A stretch of DNA of 64,000 bases, taken from Amycolatopsis regifaucium. GTDB taxonomy: Bacteria > Actinomycetota > Actinomycetes > Mycobacteriales > Pseudonocardiaceae. The notes beneath the pieces are model-generated. The model had not been told where the DNA came from and did no database searches. It worked only from the letters and a program-made list of their open reading frames with translations. The DNA lies in NCBI RefSeq assembly GCF_001613935.1, contig NZ_LQCI01000001.1, forward strand, positions 62,001 to 126,000, read 5' to 3'. Positions 8,102 through 16,666 of the stretch are shown piece by piece. The position numbers and the translations under genes were made by a program. How positions within the stretch are numbered: the stretch's first letter is position 1; each line of letters begins with the position of its first letter.

Positions 8102-9403
8102 TCAATCGGTGGGGAGGGTTTCGGCGGCGGGGCTCTCTGTGCTCAGGAACAGTTCGATCACCGGAACCGGGGTGTCCGGCTTCCGGATGGGGAGCTTGAG
8201 GGTGAGCGTGCCTTCCGGCTGCCCGCCCATCTGGGTGTTCTGCGCGGTCTGCCCGGGATCGGTGTGCACCTGCCGGATTTCCGACGCGTCGTCGAGCAAC
8301 TGGGCGTAGCGCACCCGCCCGGCCATCCCGGGCAGGTGGACGTGATTCATCGGCCAGCTGAAGAGATGCAGGTAGAGCCGGTCTCCGCGCTGGGTGTAGC
8401 GGCAGTCCGCGGGCGCGGTGAACTCCGACGGGCCACAGCCGCGGATGGCGCGTTCGTGCCGGTCCATCCAGCGGCCGATTTCGGCGAGCACTCCGAGCGC
8501 TCGCGGGTCGATCTCGCCCCGGCCGTTCGGCCCGACGTTGAGCAGCAGGTTGCCGTCCTTGGACACGCCGTCGACCAGCATCCGGATGAGCAGTTCCGGG
8601 CTCTTGTAGTCGAGGTTGTCGCGGTCGTAACCCCAGCTGCCGTTCAGCGTCTGGCAGGCTTCCCACACCACCGGGACGCCGTCGCGCGTCATCGGACCGG
8701 ACGGCTGGTACTGCTCCGGGGTGATGAAGTCGCCGGGGATGCCGGTGCGGTCGTTGACCAGGATGCCGGGCTGCAGTTCGCGGACCAGGTCGAGGAGGGC
8801 GGGGGAGTCCCAGTCGTCCGGTCCCTTGCCGCCCCACCATTCCTTGCGGCCCCGGTACGAGAAATCGAAGAACAGGTAGTCGATCGTGCCGAAGCGGGTG
8901 AGCAGTTCGCGGACCTGGCCGTGCAGATAGAGCTGGTACTCGGCGATGTCGGCGTACTGGTGCGCGGCGATGTATTCGGCGTCGTCACGGCGGGGATGGG
9001 TGCCGTCGACGGGGAAAGCGGGGTGATGCCAGTCGATCAGCGAGTGGTAGAAGCCGACCTTGAGGCCCTCTTCGCGGCAGGCGTCGACGAACGGGCCGAG
9101 CAGATCCTTGCCGTACGGGGTGTTCGTGACCTTGAAGTCGGTGAGATCGCTGTCCCACAGGCAGAAACCGTCGTGGTGCTTGGTGGTGAGCACGACGTAG
9201 GTCATTCCCGCGGCCTTCGCGGCGCGGGCCCAGGACCGCGGATCGTACTTGTCCGGTTCGAAGTGGTCGAAGTAGACGCGATACTGCTCGTCGGTCAGTT
9301 TTTCGCGGTTCTGCACCCATTCGTGCCGGGCGGCCAGCGAGTACAGTCCCCAGTGGACGAACATCCCGAACCGGTCGTGGGTGAACCAGGCGGTGGAACT
9401 CAC
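8102..9403 (-). CDS. Alpha-L-fucosidase, family GH29
   Basis: 433 residues. FGMFVHWGLYS near the N-terminus, TTKHHDGFCLWDS around residue 75 and YLFFDFSYRG, which carries the probable nucleophile Asp, are GH29 hallmarks. No signal peptide is seen, so it likely acts on imported oligosaccharides in the cytoplasm. The start is GTG at 9403. Only 13 bases separate it from the lyase and 27 from the permease, which fits one operon. GH29 members can act on other 6-deoxy or related sugars, so fucose is the family default and not proven here. Confidence 0.9.
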   Translation of the reverse strand: MSSTAWFTHDRFGMFVHWGLYSLAARHEWVQNREKLTDEQYRVYFDHFEPDKYDPRSWARAAKAAGMTYVVLTTKHHDGFCLWDSDLTDFKVTNTPYGKDLLGPFVDACREEGLKVGFYHSLIDWHHPAFPVDGTHPRRDDAEYIAAHQYADIAEYQLYLHGQVRELLTRFGTIDYLFFDFSYRGRKEWWGGKGPDDWDSPALLDLVRELQPGILVNDRTGIPGDFITPEQYQPSGPMTRDGVPVVWEACQTLNGSWGYDRDNLDYKSPELLIRMLVDGVSKDGNLLLNVGPNGRGEIDPRALGVLAEIGRWMDRHERAIRGCGPSEFTAPADCRYTQRGDRLYLHLFSWPMNHVHLPGMAGRVRYAQLLDDASEIRQVHTDPGQTAQNTQMGGQPEGTLTLKLPIRKPDTPVPVIELFLSTESPAAETLPTD

Positions 9404-9430
9404 TTCAGGATCGCTCCTTGAGATGGTGGG

Positions 9431-10297
9431 TCAGCCCTTGAGCGCGCCCGAGGCGAGCCCGCGGACGAACGAACGCTGGAAGAAGAGGAACGCGGCGACC
9501 GAGGGGAGCAGCGCCAGCAGTGACGCGGCCATGATCACGCCCGGCGTGACGTTCGTGTCGATCCGCAGTGTCCGCAGGGCCAGCGGCAGGGTGTAGGTCG
9601 ACGAGTCGGTGGACACCAGCAACGGCAGCAGGTACTGATCCCAGATCATCGTGAAGCCGAAGACGCCGATCACGCCGAGCGCGGGCTTGCACATCGGGAG
9701 GATGATCTGCGCGAAGATCCGCAGATCCCCGGCTCCGTCGATCCGCGCGGCCTCTTCGAGTTCGCGGGGGACGTCCTTCATGAACTCGGTCATCACCAGG
9801 ATCGAGAAGGCCCACGCGCCCAGCGGCACGATCATCCCGGCGAGGCTGCCGATCAGGTTGAAGTGCACCACCGGCAGATCCGACAGGATCAGCGACAGCG
9901 GGATCGCGAGGATCTCCTCCGGCAGCATCAGCGTGGCCAGGATCGCGACCAGCACTAAGGTCATGAACCGGAACTTCTTGCGTGCCAACGCGTAGCCGGC
10001 CAGCACCGAGACGATGACCTGCAGCAGCAGGCCGAAGCCGACCACCAGGAACGAGTTGAGCAGGTACATCCCGACGCCGAGGTCGAACGCGATGCCGAAG
10101 TTGTCCAGGGTGGGGCTCGACGGCACGACGCTCAGCGCCGTCGGATCGGAGACGTGGTTGAACGCGCTGACCAGCAGGGCCAGCAGCGGCCCGGCGAAGA
10201 CCAGGAGCAGCAGGGTGTACAGGACGAACTTCAGGATCCGTCCGCCCGGTGACTTGACGGCGTCGAGGCCGAGTGCCGAATCGTTGGCCGCGGTCAT
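9431..10297 (-). CDS. Carbohydrate ABC transporter permease (MalG type)
   Basis: 288 residues with six predicted membrane segments. The cytoplasmic EAA loop reads EEAARIDGAGDLRIFAQIILP, the docking site for the ATPase. The ATG start overlaps the stop of the partner permease. It forms a heteromeric channel with the gene at 10294 and the binding protein at 11247. No ATPase gene is nearby; actinobacterial sugar importers of this class commonly share an MsiK-type ATPase encoded elsewhere. Substrate is inferred as oligosaccharides from the lyase. Confidence 0.92.
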   Translation of the reverse strand: MTAANDSALGLDAVKSPGGRILKFVLYTLLLLVFAGPLLALLVSAFNHVSDPTALSVVPSSPTLDNFGIAFDLGVGMYLLNSFLVVGFGLLLQVIVSVLAGYALARKKFRFMTLVLVAILATLMLPEEILAIPLSLILSDLPVVHFNLIGSLAGMIVPLGAWAFSILVMTEFMKDVPRELEEAARIDGAGDLRIFAQIILPMCKPALGVIGVFGFTMIWDQYLLPLLVSTDSSTYTLPLALRTLRIDTNVTPGVIMAASLLALLPSVAAFLFFQRSFVRGLASGALKG

Positions 10298-11250
10298 GCG
10301 TCTCGCCTCCGTCGGAGCACCTGGACGAACAGCGTCAGCACGAGCGTCGCGAGGAACAGCAGGACCGCTCCCGCCGCGCCGACGCCCAGCCGGTTCTGTT
10401 CCAGTCCGAGTTTGTAGATCAGGGTCATCGCCACTTCCGTCGAGCCGTTCGGCCCGCCGTTGGTCAGCAGGAACACCTCGGTGAACACCCGCAGGCCTCG
10501 GATCGCCGCGAGGACGAACAGGATCGAGAACACCGACCGCAGGCCGGGCAGTGTCACGTGAAGGATCTTGCGCCAGCGGGAGGCACCGTCCACAGTGGCC
10601 GCTTCGTAGAGCCCCCGGTCGATTCCCGCCAAGCCCGCCAGGAAGATCATCATGTCGTAGGGCGCGCCGCGCCAGATGCCGGTGACGATGACCGAGACCA
10701 TCGACGTGTCGGGATCGTTGATGAAGCCCGACGGTCCCAGCCCGACCAGGCCGAGGATCGAGTTCAGCATCCCGTCCTCGGTCGGGTGGTACATGATCCG
10801 CCACAGTTCGGCGACCACCGCGATCGGCACGACCACCGGCAGGAACGCCGCCGACCGCAGGAACTTCAGCCGTTTGCTCTGGCCCTCCATCAGCAGCGCG
10901 AGCGCGAGGCCGATGACCATCGACCCGACCGTCTGCCCGACCGCGATCACCACGGTGTGCCAGATGGCGGAGTGGAACGCCTCGTCACCGAGGACGGTGC
11001 CGTAGTTCTGCCCGCCGACCCACTGGTTGCCCAAGTACGGCTGGACGTCCTGGAAGGACATCGTCACCGCGGTGATCATCGGGATGAACTTGAAGTACAC
11101 GAACAGGATCAGGGCGGGGGCCAGGAACAGCCACGGCGTCCACCACTTCCCGTCGCGGTCGCTGCGCCTGCGGGCCTTCGGCGCGGGCGCCCGCCGGGTG
11201 GCGGGACGCTCCGCGCCGGCGGTCGCCGGCTTGGCGTGATCTACGGTCAT
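10294..11250 (-). CDS. Carbohydrate ABC transporter permease (MalF type)
   Basis: 318 residues. A basic, Ala/Pro-rich cytoplasmic tail of about 35 residues comes before the first membrane segment WWTPWLFLAPALILF. The EAA loop is YEAATVDGASRWRKILHVTLP. Four-base overlaps on both sides couple its translation to the binding protein and to the second permease. Part of the same import complex for the glycan cluster. Confidence 0.92.
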   Translation of the reverse strand: MTVDHAKPATAGAERPATRRAPAPKARRRSDRDGKWWTPWLFLAPALILFVYFKFIPMITAVTMSFQDVQPYLGNQWVGGQNYGTVLGDEAFHSAIWHTVVIAVGQTVGSMVIGLALALLMEGQSKRLKFLRSAAFLPVVVPIAVVAELWRIMYHPTEDGMLNSILGLVGLGPSGFINDPDTSMVSVIVTGIWRGAPYDMMIFLAGLAGIDRGLYEAATVDGASRWRKILHVTLPGLRSVFSILFVLAAIRGLRVFTEVFLLTNGGPNGSTEVAMTLIYKLGLEQNRLGVGAAGAVLLFLATLVLTLFVQVLRRRRDA

Positions 11251-12575
11251 GACGCGCTGATCCCCTGTTGCTGCAAGGTCGCGGTGAGCTTGGTGTCGAG
11301 TTTGGCCAGTTCCGCCTTGGTGTCGAGCTTGCAGTCGGCGATGAGCGCGCTGACGGTGTCGGCGGTGTCCTGGCGGACGGGCGTCCAGTTCGGGATGGAC
11401 GGCGCGTAGTGGCCGGACTTGGCGTAGATCTCGGCGTAGGTCTTCCAGCGCGGGTCCGGGCGGACCTGGGTGATGTCGACGTTCTTGTTCACCGGGAGCT
11501 GGACGATGAAGGCGGTGTCTCCCTCCATGCCGATCTTCTGGCCGTCGACCGAGATCGCGAAGTCACCGAAGGCGTCCTGCCCGGCCTGGTTCGGCGAACC
11601 GGCCATCATGTAGATCGACAGTCCCTCGGCGAGCACGTCCGCGTTCTTGGCGCCCTTCGGCATCGGCACGACTTCGTACTTGTCCTTGCCGAGCGCCTTG
11701 TCGAACCGCGGCAGCAGGTACGGGCCGACGACGTACATTCCGGCCTTGCCCGCTTCGAACGTCTCGTTGGTCGCCGGGGTCGGCATGGTGACCGAGCCGG
11801 GCTGGATCACGTTGTCCTTGCAACCGAGGTCGCGGAACCACTGCACCGCGGCCACCGATTCGGGAGTGCTCATCGACGGCTTGTACTTGCCACCGCCCGC
11901 CTCGGTGATGAAGTCACCGCCGCCGGCCCACAGGAAGTTGGAGAAGTACCAGGAGGCGTAGCCACGCTTCGTCGACAGCGTCGCGTTCAGCCCGGCGGTG
12001 TCGTTCTTGCCGTTGCCGTCGGGGTCGCCGGTGGTGAAGGCCTTGGCGAGGTCGACCAGCTCGGGCCAGCTCTGCGGGACGCTCTTGCCGAGCTTCTCCC
12101 GCCAGTCCTTGCGGATCAGCAGCGCCGAAGCCTGCGCGCTGTAGGGCAGGCCGTACAGCTTGCCGTCCGGGGTCTGGTTGGACTTCAACGCCTGCTCGGT
12201 CAGCTCGGCGGCGTGCTTGATCTTGCCCTGTTCGATCTCCCGCACGAGACCCTGGCTCTTCAGGGTGCCGACCTGCGTGACGTCGTTCATCACGATGTCC
12301 GGCAGGTCGCGCTGGGCGGCGCGCTGGGCCAGTTTCGTTTCGAAATCGTCGAAGATCGCGGTGACCTGCACCTTGAACCCGGTGGCCTTCTCGAAGGCTT
12401 CCGCGAGCCGCTTCGTGGCCTGCTCACCGGCGCCGCCGGGGGTCGTCCGGGTCCACAGCTCCAGTGGGGCCTTGGTGTCCTGTGCGACGTTCGTGCCTGC
12501 GGGGCCTGCCGAGCAGCCCGAAAGAACCAGCGCTGAGACAGTGAGTCCCACGCCGATCCACCGCGATTTCCGCAT
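11247..12575 (-). CDS. Extracellular sugar-binding lipoprotein of the ABC importer
   Basis: 442 residues. The signal MRKSRWIGVGLTVSALVLSG is followed directly by the lipobox Cys, so the mature protein is lipid-anchored outside the membrane. The body matches the type 1 extracellular solute-binding family (ELWTRTTPGG, then LNDV-type loops and SIYMMAGSPNQAG). It is the first gene of the minus-strand cluster. The LacI-type operator at 12622-12635 is about 47 bases upstream of its ATG. It should capture the oligosaccharide freed by the secreted lyase. Confidence 0.92.
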   Translation of the reverse strand: MRKSRWIGVGLTVSALVLSGCSAGPAGTNVAQDTKAPLELWTRTTPGGAGEQATKRLAEAFEKATGFKVQVTAIFDDFETKLAQRAAQRDLPDIVMNDVTQVGTLKSQGLVREIEQGKIKHAAELTEQALKSNQTPDGKLYGLPYSAQASALLIRKDWREKLGKSVPQSWPELVDLAKAFTTGDPDGNGKNDTAGLNATLSTKRGYASWYFSNFLWAGGGDFITEAGGGKYKPSMSTPESVAAVQWFRDLGCKDNVIQPGSVTMPTPATNETFEAGKAGMYVVGPYLLPRFDKALGKDKYEVVPMPKGAKNADVLAEGLSIYMMAGSPNQAGQDAFGDFAISVDGQKIGMEGDTAFIVQLPVNKNVDITQVRPDPRWKTYAEIYAKSGHYAPSIPNWTPVRQDTADTVSALIADCKLDTKAELAKLDTKLTATLQQQGISAS

Positions 12576-12621
12576 CGCTTCTCCTGTTCACTGTGGACCA
12601 CGCCGTCTACTCCGCAGGGAC

Positions 12622-12635
12622 GGTAAGCGCTTTCC
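12622..12635. promoter_or_regulatory. LacI-type operator upstream of the glycan importer
   Basis: GGTAAGCGCTTTCC is a 14-base palindrome with one mismatched pair and the AAGCGCTT core common among LacI-family operators. It lies about 47 bases upstream of the binding-protein gene and on the other side faces the 2-hydroxyacid dehydrogenase. The likely ligand protein is the LacI encoded at 5539-6579. Confidence 0.62.
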
Positions 12636-12709
12636 TGACCCGGGGTCAATGGTCCGATGATTACGAATTTCAATCGGCCGACTTTGCCTCGGGGTGGCAC
12701 TCACCGTCC

Positions 12710-12739
12710 TTGGACCGGGTTAAGCATCCGATGTATGGT
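12710..12739 (+). promoter_or_regulatory. Probable sigma-70-type promoter for the 2-hydroxyacid dehydrogenase
   Basis: TTGGAC at 12710-12715 and TATGGT at 12734-12739 are separated by 18 bases. They would start transcription about 10 bases before the ATG at 12756, leaving just room for GGAGG. Assigned by pattern only. Confidence 0.4.
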
Positions 12740-12755
12740 GCCGTCGGAGGTAGGG

Positions 12756-13763
12756 ATGACAGAGCTGCGACACCGGCCGAAGGCGATCCTCGTGATGGAG
12801 GAACGTCGTCGTGACGATGTTTACCCCGAGGCTGTACGCGACGAGATCAGGGCGCTGGTGGACCTGCGTGAGCTGCTCACCAGAGAGCGGCTGGCGGAGT
12901 GTCCGCGGGCGCTGGACGGCGTCGAGATCCTGCTCTCGGGCTGGGGAGCGCCGGTTCTCGACGCCGCCTTGCTGGAAGCGGCGCCGGACCTGCGCGCGGT
13001 GCTCGTCGCCGCCGGTTCGGTCCGCCCGCTGACCACCCCCGAATTCTGGGCGCGCGAGATCCCGATCGTGTCCGCGGCGGCCGCGAACGCCGTCCCGGTC
13101 GCCGAGTTCACCCTGGCCCAGATCCTCTTGGGACTCAAACAGGTGCACCGGATCTCCCGCGAGATCCGGGAGCGCCGGGCCTACCCGGCCGACCCGAGGG
13201 TCGCCGGGGCGTATCGCTCCAAGGTCGGCCTGCTCGGCCTTGGCGAGATCGGTGCTCTCGTCGCGTCTCACCTGCGGAGCTTCGACGTAGAGGTGCTGGC
13301 GAGTGACCCCGTCGTCGACGCCGCGGCCGCCGCGGAACTCGGCGTGCGGCTGGTGGACCTCGACGAACTGTTCGGCACCTGTGCCGTGGTCAGCCTGCAC
13401 GCGCCGCTGCTGCCGGAGACCGAGGGACTGGTGGACGGGAAGCTCGTGGCCACGATGGGCATCGGCGCGACCCTGATCAACACCGCCCGCGGTGCCGTGG
13501 TCGACGAGCCGTCGGTCGTCCCGGTGCTGAGCGAGCGCCCGGACCTCACGGCGATCCTCGACGTCACCTGGCCCGAACCGCCCGAGCCGGACTCGCCGCT
13601 GTACACGCTGCCGAATGTGGTGCTCACCCCGCATCTGGCCGGGGCGCTGGGCGCCGAACGCGCGCGGATGGGGGAACTCGTCGCGCGGGAACTCCGGCGG
13701 TTCGTCCTCGGGCAGCCGCTTCAGCACGCCGTCGCGCCGGAACGGGCACACTTGCGGGCGTGA
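12756..13763 (+). CDS. D-isomer-specific 2-hydroxyacid dehydrogenase (NAD-dependent)
   Basis: 335 residues. The Rossmann motif GLLGLGEIGALVASHL, the NTARGAVVDE segment with its substrate-binding Arg, DVTWPEPPEPDSPLY and the terminal LTPHLAGA with the catalytic His are all family features. I chose ATG at 12756 because CGGAGG lies 6 bases upstream; the longer frame starts inside the promoter. It diverges from the glycan importer and may share its operator. The next reading frame started as a coupled GTGA overlap but is now a pseudogene. The substrate could be a sugar acid, but this is not shown. Confidence 0.9.
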   Translation: MTELRHRPKAILVMEERRRDDVYPEAVRDEIRALVDLRELLTRERLAECPRALDGVEILLSGWGAPVLDAALLEAAPDLRAVLVAAGSVRPLTTPEFWAREIPIVSAAAANAVPVAEFTLAQILLGLKQVHRISREIRERRAYPADPRVAGAYRSKVGLLGLGEIGALVASHLRSFDVEVLASDPVVDAAAAAELGVRLVDLDELFGTCAVVSLHAPLLPETEGLVDGKLVATMGIGATLINTARGAVVDEPSVVPVLSERPDLTAILDVTWPEPPEPDSPLYTLPNVVLTPHLAGALGAERARMGELVARELRRFVLGQPLQHAVAPERAHLRA

Positions 13764-14310
13764 GGCTCGCCGTCCGAGAGACCGGCCCGTGGTCCTCCTG
13801 CCTGCTCTGGGCAGTAGAGCGGGCACAGGGGACCAGCGTCAGCGGCCCCGATGGCCGACGACGTGGCGGATCTCCTCGGGGACCGGGCGGATCTGGTGGG
13901 GCACTGGACGGCCGGGTCGCGTGCTGCTCGCCCAGCGCCTGCCGGGACGAGCCCGGCGGTTGGTCGTCGAGGACACCCCGCCGCCTCCTCCCGAATTTCC
14001 GGGGCCGTTGGCTCCCGCGCAGGAGCCTTCCGAGCCGTTGGCGTTCGATTGGCGGCTGATCGATCCGATCATGTCCGAACTCCGGACACCCGACCCCGCC
14101 TGGTGGGAGCGGCTCGGCGCGATCACCGCGTCCACCTTGCTGGTCAGCGGCGGCCCTTCCAGCCACGTCACGCTCGAGTCGCTGGAGCGGATGCGCGGCC
14201 TGATCCCGGATTGCCGCCTGGTGACCATCGCGGACGCGGGGCATCGGGTGCACGGCACCAGACCGGACGAGTTCGCGGCGGTGGCGGGGGAATTCCTCGG
14301 CTCGGGGTGA
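13760..14310 (+). pseudogene. Alpha/beta hydrolase, frameshifted and internally deleted
   Basis: Hydrolase pieces appear in three frames in the right order. RLAVRETGP starts at the GTG overlapping the dehydrogenase stop. PVVLLPALGS follows in a second frame, then MADDVADLL and DLVGHW in a third, then LLAQRLPGRARRLVVEDTPP back in the second. The C-terminal half is well kept, including the ADAGHRVH region. About 25 residues are missing before MADDV. The nucleophile elbow, normally GHSxGG, reads GHWTAG, so the catalytic Ser is gone. At least two frame changes plus a deletion make a sequencing error unlikely as the sole cause. Confidence 0.85.
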
Positions 14311-14699
14311 TCTTGAGGGTTCGGGCGGTGGCGGTGGGTTCGGGGCCTGGCCTGTTGGGCCGCTGCCGGTTGAGCTGGTGCCGGGATACGGCGGGGCGAT
14401 GCCGGGCTGGCCACGTGACCGCCCGAGGCGTTGCCGAAGAACGGCAACAGATCAGCGCGGCGGGGTTGCTGTGGATCGGTGAAGGATCAGGACGGCGGTG
14501 TGTGCGGCCGATCCACGACAGCCCGGTCCATTGCCGCGAAACGGCGACGCCCCGCGACCAGTCGGCGGCGGCCGCTGCCGGAGGAGCGGCCGAGGGCGAC
14601 GCGGCGCTGCAGGCGGTTGCGACGAGGGCGGCGAGGGCGAGCTTCGCCTCCGCGGACCCCGTACCCGGCACCCTCGGGCTGGACTGCATCCAGCGCTGA
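14311..14699. repeat. Convergent intergenic region with two 19-base hairpin repeats
   Basis: No convincing gene. It holds GTTGCCGAAGAACGGCAAC at 14430-14448 (perfect 7-base arms, 5-base loop) and ATTGCCGCGAAACGGCGAC at 14530-14548. Both belong to the hairpin family that forms the array at 29987-30414. Between them a 9-base inverted repeat (GTGGATCGG, 14471-14479; complement 14508-14516) makes a third stem. The region lies between the 3' ends of the hydrolase pseudogene and the sigma gene, so bidirectional termination is one possible role. Confidence 0.75.
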
Positions 14700-15341
14700 T
14701 CAGCGGTCGTCCTCGCCGACGATCTTGCGGAGTTTGCGCAGGGCGCGGTGCTGGGCGACCCGGACCTGCCCGGCGCTCACCCGCAGGACGGCGCCCGTTT
14801 CGGGGGCCGACATGCCGACGGTGACCCGCAGCCGGATGATCTCCCGCTGCAGACCGGGCAAGGTGCCCATCAGGTGGGTCAACCGGTCGTGCCCGTCGGC
14901 GGCGAGGGCCTGCCGTTCGGGCTCGTTGGGTTCGGGCGTCGGGCGATCGGGCAAATCGGCCGTGGGTTCGGATCTGTCCCCGGCCCGCCACCGGAAGGCA
15001 GCGGCGACCTTCCGGGAGGCGATCCCGAGAACGGTGGTGAGAAACGACCGGCCGGTGGCTCTGGCGGTGGGAAGCGCGGTGAGTACGGCGAGACAGGTCT
15101 CCTGTGCGACGTCCTCCGCGCCGATCACCCGGGTATCGATCCCGTCCATCCGGCTCCGGCAATAGCTCACCACGACCGGCTGGACGATGCCCATCAGTTC
15201 TTCGGTCGCGAGGGGATCACCGCCGCGGGCGCGGGGGACGAGATATTCGAGATCGGCCGTCAGCGCACCGCCGTCCGGAAAAGGAGCCGCTCCCGGCGAG
15301 GCGCGTTCGCCGGGAGCGGTCCAGGTCAGGCGAGTTCCCAA
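14700..15341 (-). CDS. RNA polymerase sigma factor, ECF type (ShbA-like)
   Basis: Region 2 reads YCRSRMDGIDTRVIGAEDVA then QETCLAVLTALP; region 4 reads LPGLQREIIRLRVTVGMSAP with a helix-turn-helix. This is an ECF sigma factor resembling ShbA, which in Streptomyces drives the principal sigma gene; that similarity is recalled and not computed. The coordinates give the longest frame, from TTG at 15341. That start overlaps the protease stop and the terminator at 15287-15319, so it is doubtful. A CTG at 15263 would give the natural-looking MTADLEYLVPRARGGD. No anti-sigma gene is adjacent. Confident of family, not of the start. Confidence 0.83.
   Translation of the reverse strand: MGTRLTWTAPGERASPGAAPFPDGGALTADLEYLVPRARGGDPLATEELMGIVQPVVVSYCRSRMDGIDTRVIGAEDVAQETCLAVLTALPTARATGRSFLTTVLGIASRKVAAAFRWRAGDRSEPTADLPDRPTPEPNEPERQALAADGHDRLTHLMGTLPGLQREIIRLRVTVGMSAPETGAVLRVSAGQVRVAQHRALRKLRKIVGEDDR
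15287..15319. terminator. Terminator hairpin after the S1 protease gene
   Basis: Perfect 13-base arms (15287-15299 and 15307-15319, TCGCCGGGAGCGG and its complement) with a 7-base loop, 7 bases beyond the protease stop in the minus direction. It falls inside the longest form of the sigma-factor frame, which argues for a later sigma start. Confidence 0.65.
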
Positions 15342-16666
15342 AGCGCGGGCACGTTCGGCGGTTCCCAGCCGGGCATGGAGGTGTGCGGCTGGATCACGCG
15401 GTAGGTGCTGCCGTCGTAGGTGGCGGTCGCGCCGGAGCCGTAGTAGGTGTACGGCGCCCAGGTGCCGCCCGGCGGGTTCGACGTCGTCGGGCTGGTCGGG
15501 GTGGTGGTCGGCGTCGTGGTGGTGCTGGACGGCGGGTTGCCGGTGACCATCAGGCGCAGGTTGTAGACGCTCAGGATCTCCGTGATCGGCTGGAAGTAGA
15601 TGGTGCCGCCGGAGGTGCAGTTGCCGGAGCCACCGGAGGTGACGCCCTGTGCCTGGTCACCGGTGATCCACGAACCACCGGAGTCACCGGGCTCGGCGCA
15701 GACGTTGGTCCTGGTCAGGCCGGTGATGGTGCCTTCGGGATAGGTGACCGACGTGTTCTTCTGCAGGATCGTGCCGCAGTGCCAGCCCGTGGTGGAGCCG
15801 GACCGGCAGACCGAGGAATTGACCGCGGCTTCGGTCGAACCGGCGACCGGCACGGTGCCCGGGTAGCGGTTGACCAGCGCTCGCGGGGTGTTGCCCGCGT
15901 CGGCACGGACCCAGGCGTAGTCGTTGCCGGGGAAGCTGGAGCCCGCGACGGTCCCGCTCGGGTTCGAGGTGCGGGTGCCCGTGGTGCCGCAGTGCCCGGC
16001 GGTCACGAAGCCGCCCTCGACCGGGAAGCCGATGGAGCAGCGGCCCGAACCGAAGGTGTAGGCGTTGCCGCCGATGATGTCGATCAGCGCTCGCGGCTTC
16101 TCGGTGCTGGCCTCGACGCGGACCAGGTCGGCCTGCACACCGGACTCGGCCGCCCACGACTTCGCGGCGGCCTCACCACCGGCGTTGGCCAGTACGACGA
16201 TCGAGTTGGTGACGACGTCGGTGTACCAGCCGGGCACGGTCTTCGGCGCCTTGGCGGACTTGGCGTCCAGCGCCAGCTTCGCGGCGTCGAGCTGGGCGGC
16301 GCTACGGGCGACGGTCTTCGGGGTCGCACCGGCGGCCCGCACGAGGTCGGCCTGCGCCGCGTCGGTGACGGCCACGGTCAGCGCAGTGCCGGTGGTGTCC
16401 AGCCACGATCCGGCGTACGACGTGCCGAGCTGCTTCTTCAGCGTGTTGTCGGTGATCGCGGCGCGCTGCTCGCTCGCGAGCCGGAGCTTGGCCTGTTCGG
16501 GGCTGATCTTGAGGTCCCGCGACATGGCCGCGAGCATTTCCGACTGGGCCTGGTCGGCGGCCGTGGCCGGTTGCCCGGCACTCGCGCTCGGGGTGAGGGC
16601 GATGGCCGTGACCAAGCCCGCGCCGGTGATGGCCGCGGCTGTGGCGGCGAGGATCTTTCTGTTCAT
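15326..16666 (-). CDS. Secreted serine protease, streptogrisin type (S1), with chitin-binding C-terminus
   Basis: 446 residues. A signal peptide ends near ASAG (about residue 31). An alpha-lytic-type propeptide covers roughly 32-185, then comes the S1 catalytic domain: TAGHCG (His), NDYAWVR (Asp), EPGDSGGSW (Ser). A Thr/Pro/Ser linker leads to a CBM5/12-like module at the end (GGTWAPYTYYGSG ... MPGWEPP). It should be exported, self-processed and bound to chitin or cell-wall material. ATG at 16666 follows AGGAAAG. The longer frame upstream has no family sequence. Confidence 0.93.
   Translation of the reverse strand: MNRKILAATAAAITGAGLVTAIALTPSASAGQPATAADQAQSEMLAAMSRDLKISPEQAKLRLASEQRAAITDNTLKKQLGTSYAGSWLDTTGTALTVAVTDAAQADLVRAAGATPKTVARSAAQLDAAKLALDAKSAKAPKTVPGWYTDVVTNSIVVLANAGGEAAAKSWAAESGVQADLVRVEASTEKPRALIDIIGGNAYTFGSGRCSIGFPVEGGFVTAGHCGTTGTRTSNPSGTVAGSSFPGNDYAWVRADAGNTPRALVNRYPGTVPVAGSTEAAVNSSVCRSGSTTGWHCGTILQKNTSVTYPEGTITGLTRTNVCAEPGDSGGSWITGDQAQGVTSGGSGNCTSGGTIYFQPITEILSVYNLRLMVTGNPPSSTTTTPTTTPTSPTTSNPPGGTWAPYTYYGSGATATYDGSTYRVIQPHTSMPGWEPPNVPALWELA

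Noticed and set aside
9431..12575. Missing ATPase as a sign of a broken sugar importer
   Set aside because: Actinobacterial sugar importers of this class usually share an ATPase encoded elsewhere, so its absence is normal.
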